Part shown: positions 45,939-55,892 of the stretch, one piece after another | How the letters are laid out: every line of letters starts with the position of its first letter | Numbering within the stretch: position 1 is the stretch's first letter | Source of the DNA: Eutreptiella sp. 'Long Island Sound 2002' | Taxonomy: Eukaryota > Euglenozoa > Euglenophyceae > Eutreptiales > Eutreptiaceae | Assembly: GCA_964036045.1 (NCBI GenBank) | Contig: OZ038379.1 | Coordinates: 111,732,611-111,796,610 of the forward strand | DNA: 64,000 nt | Direction of reading: 5' to 3' | The notes under the pieces: model-generated | What the model saw: the letters and a program-made list of their open reading frames with translations, nothing else | What the model was told of the DNA's origin: nothing | Database searches by the model: none | Made by a program: the position numbers and the translations under genes

Positions 45939-46268
45939 TACTCAACTGAGTGTCCACGTCCGAAGGCGGGATGGTAACAGAGGCAAGGGAGGCAAGGGAG
46001 AAGGCAAGAGGGAAAGGGAGGAAGGGAATGGGCAGAAGAAAAGGTGTTTCTGATGGGAAGGGCCACAGCACACCCTGGGTCGCCTCTGAAGGGTCAGGAG
46101 GTGGGTCACCATGGGGGAGCCAAGGTGCAAATGAGGGAGCTGGCACTGGCAATATAGAATCACCCCTGTTGCGAGCACCATCAGAGGGTCGTTTCAGGCA
46201 ACCCTTGAGCTATCATGAACCGGATGACAGTCATGACGAGTATGGTACTAGTGATGCTCAATCAGCAT
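45880..46268 (+). pseudogene. Fragment G: plus-strand gag nucleocapsid remnant
   Basis: Reads FLNCGNKVYQKGHYSTECPR: His-X4-Cys with a Cys nine residues before the His, and Phe where the first Cys of a CX2CX8HX4C knuckle would be. A basic Gly/Lys/Arg/Glu stretch follows in another frame (GKGRKGMGRRKGVSDGKG) and then Ser/Gly/Asp-rich text ending DDSHDEYGTSD. It looks like the end of a Gag. It is in opposite orientation to element F and abuts it. Confidence 0.5.
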
Positions 46269-46269
46269 G

Positions 46270-46929
46270 AACTGAGCAGGACTTGCCACAGGTCGGAGAA
46301 CGTGAATTTACCGTTCTTGAACGACACCTCTATGGACACGTATAAGACTTGTACAAAGAATGCCTGTCCAACAATATGTCAGGCAACCAGAACCAGCTAC
46401 AGCTCATAAAGTGACTCCCCATGCCCCTGGGTGTTCCTGTGCGGTTGTTGCGGGTGTTGACGTGGTGATGCAGTGAGGAAATCAAGTGGACCGGGCCGTT
46501 GTGAAGCGAAACAGCTGCGAAGAGGAGGAGGCAGTGGAGAAGCAGTGAAACAGCCAAGACGAGGAGCCTGTGGTGATGCAGTGATGCGGTGACGAGACCA
46601 TGATGTGCCCAGGACTGGAGGATCCTGGGCAAAAGAAGGAGGAGCGGCCAAAGCACGACGAGAGCATCATCCGCTGAAATAAGACCTGACGCCCCGGGCT
46701 GGAACAGCTGGGGCAGATCAAGCAGCAGGAGCCGCCGCCCCCCGGACAGGATCATCCAGGGACAAGAGGCGGCCAGGCGCCCCGGACTGGATCATCCGGG
46801 GTTGGCGACCTGTCCGCGCAAGTGCCGGGCCCGACAGGCCGCGCAGAGGCGGGCCCGGTAATCCGGCCATAGCAGGCCAGACGTCAGTGCTGGTAGCTAC
46901 GCCTTTCCCGCACGCCCAACATGCATGAG
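46270..46929. other. Transition stretch with isolated hairpin motifs
   Basis: No gene. Three degenerate copies of the 24-nt hairpin that fills the array at 50.7-51.96 kb lie at about 46691-46803; the last (GCCCCGGAC, TGGATC, ATCCGGGGT) is nearly perfect. Confidence 0.6.
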
Positions 46930-47590
46930 TCACTCCTACCACAGGTGGGAAAATACAAAGAGTGCACAAACCAACAAGTAAGGAGCATAAGCCGCCATGC
47001 ATGCATTAAGACACACTTACTCTTGGGCGTCGCAAAAAACAAAGAGTCCAGAACATAGAGGAAAAGTAGCATGTCATGAATGCATTAAGCAAACACGCCT
47101 ACTTTTGGGCGTCGCAAAATACAAAGAGTCCACAAACCAACGAGTAAGTAGCATAAGCCGCCATGCATGCATTAAGACACGCTTACTCGTGGGCGTCGCA
47201 AAAAACAAGGAGTCCATGACCAAAAAAATACGTAACATGGCATCAATGCATTAAGCAAACACGCCTACTCTTGGGCGTCGCAGAATACAAAGAGTCCGCA
47301 AACCAAAGAGTGAGTAGCATATGCCGCAACGCATGCATTAAGACACACTTACTCTATGGCGTCGCAAAAAACAAAGAGTCCAAGACATAAAGGGTAAGTA
47401 GCATGTCATGAATGCATTAAACAAACACGCCTACTCTTCGGCGTCGCAAAATACAAAGAGTACACAAACCAACGAGTAAATAGCATACACCGCCATGCAT
47501 GCAATAAGACACGGTTACTCTTGGGCGTCGCCAAAAACAAAGAGTCCAGGACGGGAGGAATAAGTAAGACTGCGTAGGATGCCGGACGCC
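46930..47590. repeat. Tandem array of 166-bp dimers (82 + 84 bp)
   Basis: The anchor GGGCGTCGCAAAA recurs at 47025, 47107, 47191, 47273, 47357, 47439 and 47523, so intervals alternate 82, 84, 82, 84, 82, 84. One monomer type carries GTCATGAATGCATTAAGCAAAC, the other GCCGCCATGCATGCATTAAG (each in part). About eight monomers are present, the first and last degenerate. A lone related unit follows at 47668. No coding feature is supported. Confidence 0.85.
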
Positions 47591-47729
47591 TTGTAGGCCA
47601 GAATGCCAGTGGCAAGTTCGCTGCGGCATTCCCCACGGTGTCTGAGCCATGAATACACCAACAGCGCCTACTCCTGGGCGTGACAAAAAAGGCAACGAGG
47701 GCGGTATGGCACACGCGATCACACACCCA

Positions 47730-50060
47730 AACCCACACCACACACACCGGGCAACACACAAAGCAAGCACACCGGTGAACAGGAGCCACATGGCCGGGGA
47801 CACGGAGCACAACACACAACACGCCGGTGAACAGGAGCCACGAGGCCCAGGACACCGAACACGCAACAGAACACACGCCACACGGGCACACCGGTGAACG
47901 GGAGCCAAGTGGCCCGGGACACCGCACACACCACGCAACACACAACACAGACACACCGGTGACTGGGAGCCAAGAGGCCCAGGACACCAAACATACCACG
48001 CAAAACACCACACAAGCACACTGGTGAACAGGAGCCAAGCGGCCCAGGACACCGCCCACACAACACCACACACCGGGGGTGCGCACCGGTGAACAGGGGC
48101 CGGGAGGCCCATGACACCGCACACGCAACACCGCACACCGAACACCACACACACCTCAGCACACCGCAACAACAGAGAACACGAACCAGGTGTCCCAGGA
48201 CACCACACACGCAACACAACACACACCACACGAGCACACCAGCAAAAAGGGGCCAAAAGGCCCAGGAGACCACGCACACGACACCGCACACAGAGCGTGC
48301 ACACCGTTGAACCGGAGCCAAGGGGCCCAGGACACCGTACACAGGACACAGCACACCAAATCAGACACACCGGTGCACAGGAGCCAAGCAGCCCAGGACA
48401 CCGCGCACACAACACCGCACACAGAGCGTGCACGCCGGTGAACAGGAGCCAAGCGGCCCAGGACACCGCACGCACAACACCACACACAGGGCGCGCACAC
48501 CGGTGAACAGGAGCCGGGAGGCCCAGGACACCGTACACGCAACACCACACATAGAAAGTGCACGCCGGTGAACAGGAGCCAGGAGGCCCAGAACACCGTA
48601 CACGCAACACCACACACAGAGCGTGCACACCGGTGAACAGGAGCCAGGAGGCCCGGGACACCGTACACGCAAAACCACACACAGAACGTACACAAGGGTG
48701 AACAGGAGCCAAGAGGCCCAGGACACCGAACACGCAACACCACACACAGAGTGTGCACACCGGTGAACAGGAGCCAGGAGGCCCAGGACACCGTACACAC
48801 AACACCACACACGAAGCGTGCACACCGGTGAACAGGAGCCACGAGGCCCAGGACACTGTACACACAACACCACACACAGAATGCGCACACCGGTGAACAG
48901 GAGCCAAGCAACCCAGGACAACGTGCACACAACACCACACACAGAGCGCGCACATCGGTGAACAGGAACCAGGAGGCCCAGGACACCGTACACGCAACAC
49001 CACACACAGGGCGTGCACGCCGGTGAACAGGAGCCAGGAGGCCCAGGACACCGTACACGAAACACCACACACAGAGCGCGCACACCGGTGAACAGGAGCC
49101 AAGCGGCCCAGGACACCGCACACGCAACACCGCACACCGAACACCACACACATAACAGCACACCGCAACACAGGAGAACACGAACCAAGTGTCCCAGGAC
49201 ACCACACACGCAACACAACACACACCACACAATCACACCAGCAAAAAGGGGCCAAAAGGCCCAGAAGACCACGCACACGACACCGCACACAGAGCGTGCA
49301 CACCGGTGAACCGGAGCCAAGGGGCCCAGGACACCGTACACGGGACACAGCACACCAAAGCAGGCACGACGGTGCACAGGAGCCAAGCAGCCCAGGACAC
49401 CGCGCACACAATTCCGCACACAGACCGTGCACGCCGGTGAACAGGAGCCAAGCGGCCCAAGACACCGCACCCACAACACCACACACAGGGCGCGCACACC
49501 GGTGAACAGGAGCCGGGAGGCCCAGGACACCGTACACGCAACACCACACACAGAGCGTGCACACCGGTGAACAGGAGCCAGGAGGCCCAGGACACCGAAC
49601 ACGCAACACCACACACAGACCTTGCACACCGGTGAACAGGAGCCAGGAGGCCCAGGACACCGTACACACAACACCACACACAGAGCGTGCACACCGGTGA
49701 ACAGGAGCCAGGAGCCCCAGGACACCGTACACACAACACCACACACAGAGCGTGCACACCGGTAAACAGGAAAGAAGCGACCCAGGACACCGTGCACACA
49801 ACACCACACACACAGCGCGCAAACCGGTGAACAGGAGCCAGGAGGCCCAGGACACCGTACACGCAACACCACACACAGGGCGTGCACGCCGGTCAACAGG
49901 AGCCAGGAGGCCGAGGACACCGTACACGCAACACCACACACAGAGCGCGCACACCGGTGAACAGGAGCCCCGCAGCCCAGGACACCGCACACGCAACACC
50001 ACACACAGGGCATGCACGCCGGTGAACATGAGCCAGGAGGCCCAGGACACCTTACACGCG
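47730..50060. repeat. 65-bp minisatellite array with about 1-kb higher-order repeat
   Basis: Units share CACACCGGTGAACAGGAGCC, a G/A/C-rich middle and GACACCGTACACGCAACACC. GGTGAACAGG (or GGTAAACAGG) occurs at 49566, 49631, 49696 and 49761, which gives a 65-bp period. A distinct variant block (AGCAAAAAGGGGCC and neighbours) occurs at 48241 and again at 49240, a 999-bp higher-order period. The minus strand lacks stops in all frames, which yields frames up to 1203 codons (47417-51028) of Cys/Val/Trp-rich repeats; I do not call a gene. Confidence 0.9.
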
Positions 50061-50667
50061 GCACGGCACTCCGCACGAGCAACCCGCCCCCAAAACGAAC
50101 CCAGGCCACGCCGCCCTGCAGGAAAGAAACACCAAGACAGACCACCAAGACCAACCGTCCAGCCAAGGCCAACCCAGCGGCTACGAAGAGGGTAGGCAGG
50201 CAGGGCAGGCTGGCGAAAAGGGACAGAGGGACAAGGCGCGGAAGGCGAGGGGAGAGGAACCCAACCCCCCCCCCCCCAACGTACACACGCCCCACTGCCG
50301 CGCGCCGGGCCACAGCCGGGCGCCAACAAGGCCCGCCATGGAGCCAAACGGGCCCGCCAGAGAGAGGGAGTGTCCCCGCGCCTGCGCAACAGCACACCCG
50401 GGCAAGGAGCACGCGCCACACACAGGCCAGGCGGGGCACACACGCAGCACCACACGCCAGCACGCACAACGGCACACAACACGACACCACCACGGCAAAC
50501 AGCCACACCCGACGACGAACAAGCCGCCAAGAACAAGTCCAAGCCCCGCAGTCCCCACAGCGCAACAGCCGCCGTCCGGATGGATGTGTGTGCGCCCAGC
50601 AGGGTACCATACCCCTGCCGGCTACGAAACACCGAACACTGAAGACAGCAAAGAGAGAAAGATACAT
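50061..50667. other. Spacer between satellite arrays
   Basis: A GC-rich unique stretch without a credible gene. It contains a C homopolymer of about 14-15 near 50265-50280. Confidence 0.5.
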
Positions 50668-51956
50668 GACACCCCGGATCGGAGCATCCGGGGCGGCGTG
50701 GAGCTCGGCCCGAGCCCCCAGACTGGATCGCCCGGGGGTGAACCCGGTGCCACGGACTGGAGCATACGATGCAACGGGGAGAATACCACAAAAAAACGCC
50801 CCGAATGGGAGCATCCGGGGCAGAATGAAGCACGGCACTAGCCCCTGGACTGGATCGTCCGGGGGTGAACCGGGTGCCACGGACTGGAGCGTCCGAGGCG
50901 ACGGAGCGAATACGATAAAATGACGCCCCGGATTGGAGCATCCAGGGCGGAATGAAGCACGGCACTAGCCCCCGGACTGGATCGTCCGGGGGTGAAACCG
51001 GTGCCACGGACTGGAGCGTCCGAGGCAAAGGAGGAAATACGACAAACAGACGCCCCGGATTGGAGCATCCGGGGCGGAATGAAGCACGGCACTAGCCCCC
51101 GGACTGGATCGTCCGGGGGTGAACCCGGTGCCACGGACTGGAGCGTCCGAGGCAACGGAGAGAATACGAGATAAAGACGCCCCGGATTGGAGCATCCAGG
51201 GCGGAATGAAACACGGCACTAGCCCCCGGACTGGATCGTCCGGGGGTAAACATGGTGCCACGGACTGGAGCGTCCGAGGCAGGCGAGAGAATACGACAAA
51301 GAGACGCCCCGGATTGGAGCATCCAGGGCGGAATGAAGCATGGCACTAGCCCCCGGACTGGATAGTCCGGGGGTGAACCCGGTGCCACGGACTGGAGCGT
51401 CCGAGGCAACGGAGAGAATACGACAAAAAGACGCCCCGGATTGGAGCATCCGGGGCGGAATGAAGCACGGCACTAGCCCCCGAACTGGATCGTCCGGGGG
51501 TGAACCCGGTGCCACGGACTGGAGCGTCCGAGGCAACGGAGAGAATACGATAAAAAGACGCCCCGGATTGGAGCATCTGGGGCGGAATGAAGCATGGCAC
51601 TAGCCCCCGGACTGGATCGTCTGGGGGTGAACCCGGTGCCACGGAATGGAGCATGGGAGGCAACGGAGAGAATACGATAAAAAGACGCCCAGGATTGGAG
51701 CATCCGGGGCGGAATGAAGCACGGCACTAGCCCCCGGACTGGATCGTCCGGGGGTGAACCCGGTGCCACGGACTAGAGCGTCCGAGGCAACGGAGAGAAT
51801 ACGATAAAAAGACGCGCCCGGATTGGAGCATCCGAGGCGGAACGAAGCACGGCACTAGCCCCCAGACTGGATCATCCTGGAGTGAGCACGGTGCGACAGA
51901 CTGGAGCGTCCGAGGCAACGGAGAGAATGCGACAAAAAGACGCCCCGGATTGGAGC
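50668..51956. repeat. 127-bp satellite with three hairpins per unit
   Basis: About ten copies. Each has three 24-nt hairpins with 9-bp stems and 6-nt loops: CCCCCGGAC/TGGATC/GTCCGGGGG, GCCACGGAC/TGGAGC/GTCCGAGGC (one mismatch) and GCCCCGGAT/TGGAGC/ATCCGGGGC. The spacers are 10, 25 and 20 nt, so 3 x 24 + 55 = 127. The last unit is cut after the left arm and loop of the third hairpin (51942-51956), where the hexamer array starts. Confidence 0.92.
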
Positions 51957-54420
51957 CCCTACCCCTGCCCCTGCCCCTTCCCCTGCCCCCGCCCCGGCCC
52001 CTGCCCCTGCCCCTGCCCCAGCCCCTGCCCCTGCCCCAGCCCCTGCCCCTGCCACGGCCCCTGCCACTGCCCCTGCCCCTACCCCAGCCTCTGCCACTGC
52101 CCCAGCCCCGGCTCCTGCCCTTGCCCCTGCCCCTGCACCTGCCACTGCCACTGACCATGCCTCTGCCTCTGCCCCTGCCCCAGCCAATGCCCTTTCCCCA
52201 CCCACTGCCCATGCCCCTGCCACTGCCCCTGTCCCTGCCCCTGCCACTGCCCCTGCCCCTGCTCCTGCCCCCCCTGCCCCAGCCTCTGCCCCTGCCCGGG
52301 AACCTGCCACTGCCACTGACCCTGCCTCTGCCCCTGCCACTGCCCCTGCACCTCCCAAAGCCCGTGCCCCTGCCCCAGCCCCTGCCCCTGCCCCTGCCAC
52401 TGCCCCTGCCCCTCCCAAGGCCCCTGCTCCTGACACTGCCCCTGCCCCTCCCCCTGCCCCTGCCCCTACCCCTGCCCCTGCCACTGCCCCTGCCCCTGCC
52501 ACAACCCCAGCTCCTACCCCTGCCCCTGCTCCTGCCCCGGCCCCTGCCCCTGCCCCTGCCCCTGCCCCCCCTGCCACTGCCCCTGCCCCTGCCCCTGCCA
52601 CTGCCACTGCCCCTGCCTCTGTCCCTGCCCCAGAGCCTGCCCCTGCCCCTGCCCCTGCCCCTACCCCTCCCCCTGCCCCTGCCCCTGCCCCTCCCCCCCC
52701 TGCCCCTGCCCCTCCCAATGCCCCTGCCCCTGCCCCTGCCCCTGCCCCAGCCCGAGCCCCTGCCCCTGCCCCTACCCCTCCCCCTGCCCCTGCCCCTGCC
52801 CCTGCCCCTCCCTCCCCTGCCCCTGCCCCTGCCACTGCCCCTGCCCCTGGCCCTGCCCCTGCCCCTACCCCTGCCGCTGCCCCTTCCACTGCCTCTGCCC
52901 CTGCCCCTGCCCATGCCCCGGCCCATGCCCCTGCCACTGCCCCTGCTCCTGCCACTGCCCAGGCCCCTGCCCCTACCCCTCCCCCTGCCCCTGCCCCTGC
53001 CCCTGCCCCTGCCACCCCTGCCCCTGCCCCTGCCACTGCCCCTGCCCCTGACCCTGCCCCTGCCCCTACCCCTGCCGCTGCCCCTTCCACTGCCTCTGCC
53101 CCTGCCCCTGCCCATGCCCCGGCCTCTGCCCCTGCCACTGCCCCTGCTCCTGCCACTGCCCATGCCCCTGCCCCTACCCCTGCCCCTGCCCCTGCTCCTG
53201 CCACTGCCACTGCCCCTGCCACTGCCCCTGCTCCTGCCCTGCCCTGCCCCTGCCCCTGCCCCTGCCGCGGCCCCGGCCTCTGCCCCTGCCACTGCCCCTG
53301 CCCCTCCTACATCCCCTGCTCCTGCCACTGCCCCGGCCCCTGCCCCAGCCCCTGCCCCTGCCCCTGCTCCTGCCACTGCCCCTGCCCCTGCCCATGCCCC
53401 CCATGCCCCTGCCTCTGCCCGAGCCCCTGCCCCTACCACTGCCACTGCCCCTGCCCCTCCCCCTTGCCCCAGCTACCGCCACTGCCCCTGCCCCTGCCCC
53501 TGCTACAGCCACTGCCCCCGCCCCTGCCCCTGACACTGCCACTGCCCCAGCCACTCCCCCGGCCCCTGCCCCTGCCACTGCCCCTGCTACTGACCCTGCC
53601 CCTACCCCTGCCCCTGCCTCTGCCGCTGCTACTGACCCTGCCCCAGATCCTGCCCCTGCCCCTGCCCCTGCCCCTGCCCAAGCCGCTGCCCCTGCCCCTG
53701 CCACTGCACCTGCCCCACCCCCTACCCCTGCCCTTGCCCCTGCTCCTGCCCCTGCCCCTGCCCCTGCCACTTCCCCTGCCCCTGCCCCTGCCCCTGCCAC
53801 TGCCCCTGCCCCTGCCCCTGCCACTGCCCCTGCCCCTGCCCCCGCTACTGCCGCTGCCCCCGCCCCTGCCCCTGCCCCTGCAACAGCCACTGCCCCTGCC
53901 ACTGCCCCTGCACCTCCCAATGCCCCTGCCCCTGCCCCTGCCCCTGCCCCAGCCCCAGCCCCTGCCCCTGCCCCTACCCCTCCCCCTGCCCCTGCCCCTG
54001 CCCCTGCCCCTGCCACCCCTGCCCCTGCCCCTGCCACTGCCCCTGCCCCTGGCCCTGCCCCTGCCCCTACCCCTGCCGCTGCCCCTTCCACTGCCTCTGC
54101 CCCTGCCCCTGCCCATGCCCCGGCCCCTGCCCCTGCCACTGCCCCTGCTCCTGCCACTGCCCATGCCCCTGCCCCTACCCCTGCCCCTGCCCCTGCTCCT
54201 GCCACTGCCCCTGCCACTGCCCCTGCTCCTGCCGTGCCCCTGCCCCTGCCCCTGCCCCTGCCGCGGCCCCGGCCTCTGCCCCTGCCACTGCCCCTGCCCC
54301 TCCTACGGCCCCTGCTCCTGCCAATGCCCCGGCCCCTGCCCCAGCCCCTGCCCCTGCCCCTGCTCCTGCTTCTGCCCCTGCCCCTGCCCATGCCCCCCAT
54401 GCCCCTGCCTCTGCCCTTGT
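51957..54420. repeat. Degenerate CCCCTG hexamer array 1
   Basis: Nearly pure (GCCCCT)n with scattered variants such as CCACTG, CTCCTG and CCCAGC. All six frames are largely open because the hexamer has no stop, giving Pro-Leu, Pro-Ala and Cys-Pro repeats on plus and Gly-Gln, Gly-Ala and Arg-Gly repeats on minus. The minus strand is (CAGGGG)n with runs of four G every six bases. Confidence 0.95.
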
Positions 54421-55892
54421 CGGCCCAAATTTCAGCCACCACAAAGCGAGGGTTCCGGCCGTGGGCTGGTCCCCCTTCGGGACCAGGAAACAGGGGAGCA
54501 GGCCTTTTGCTGCCCCCCCCCCCCCCAACAGAAATGGGGCCGATAGCAGGCCCAGCACAGCCCCCCCCCCCCCCCAGCATGCCCTCGCACCCCCGCACCC
54601 TCACTGCAGGCCGTCACATGGCGATCAAGGTCCCTCCCCTCACGGACAGGGAGCGGACGCCGAACGATGGGTATGTTGGGATCTGGGACCCGCATGGTAA
54701 CCCAGCAGGTGGTCTTCCTCTCCCAAACAAGTGAGCAGGTAGACCCAACCACCACTACCCCCCCCCCCCCCCCCAGCCTGCCCCCCGACGGGAGAGGTGC
54801 ACGGAGTCGGCGCCCTCAGGGCCTAAAAAGTGGAGGCTGTGAAGGGCTCGCAGATTGACTGCTGTGGGTATCCCTTGAGCGGCCTGCCTAGGGAACCTCC
54901 AGGTGTGCGCGTGCCCCTCCAACTTCATCACAGACGCCTAGGCCAGCACAGCCCCGTGCACTCCAGTTCAGTTGTGGGCGACCCCTGGAGGCCAGACAGC
55001 CACCTGCCGACCCCTGCCCCCCCCTCCCCCTTCCAAACGGAGCGGTCACTCGGGTGGTGTGCCCTCTGGGCCCCCCCGTTTACGCGGGCAGTAGCACCGC
55101 CACCCAGGCCCCGAGCCCGGGCAGGCTCCAGGGCAGGGCAGCGCTCAGCGCGCCCTGGAGCCCCTCCTCCTGCCGTCCCTCAGCGCCGTGGGCGGATGGT
55201 CCAGTCCACGACAACACCACCAGTGCCTAGAGCAGTCAGGAGGTGTGGACCCCCCCAGTCGAGCGCCCAGGGAGCGCGCCCCCGTGCCTCATGCAGTCGT
55301 GGGGCCGCTGGCAGCATGTCAATGACCGGGAGGCGGCGTGTCCAGTCCGAACACTCCCCCGGCGGGCTCAGCATCAGGCTTCCATGGCCTCCCTGCCGGG
55401 GCCTGGAGCACCAGGCATCACACAACCCCCCACACGCCCCCCCCCCCCCCCGACGCGCCTCCACCACAAGCAGCCAGGGCCCGGTGGTGGCGGACCCTGG
55501 TTCACACCCGACGACCACACGAACAGCCGGGACGCCACTACAAGCGGCGACACGGACGGACCAAGCCGCAGCGGGGGAAACCAGAAACACTGGAGCGGCA
55601 CCGGTGCCAGCGGGCAGGGCCAGGCGCGGCGCAGCCGTGTGACCCGTCATGCCCTGCGAGCGCCACCAGCATGCACGCCCCGCCCTCCTGCCCCGCGCGC
55701 GCCACACACACAGGCACGGCGGCATCTCCCTCCCGTGTGTGCCACCACGGGGTACGGGGGCGGTCAACAGTCCGGCAGGCCTTGGGACCGGACAACCGCG
55801 ATTCGCCTAGCCCAGTCGTGTCGGCACAAAGGCGAGTGCTGACCATGGGCCAGGGCGTCCGGCACAGGCCTTGACCCAAACCAAACCAAACC
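54421..55892. other. Spacer between the two hexamer arrays
   Basis: GC-rich unique sequence with several C homopolymers (near 54515, 54560, 54757 and 55438). Open frames exist on both strands but are compositional; I recognise no protein. Confidence 0.5.

Noticed and set aside
46930-50060. CRISPR array
   Set aside because: Repeats are directly contiguous with whole-unit similarity and no unique spacers of constant size; the context is eukaryotic.
47417-51028. 1203-codon minus-strand reading frame
   Set aside because: It runs across a 65-bp satellite and into the 127-bp array; other minus frames are equally open. There is no non-repeat domain and no start context.
55180-55842. Possible gene in the spacer between hexamer arrays
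   Set aside because: Frames are open on both strands because of GC richness; proteins are Pro/Arg/Ala-rich without motifs.
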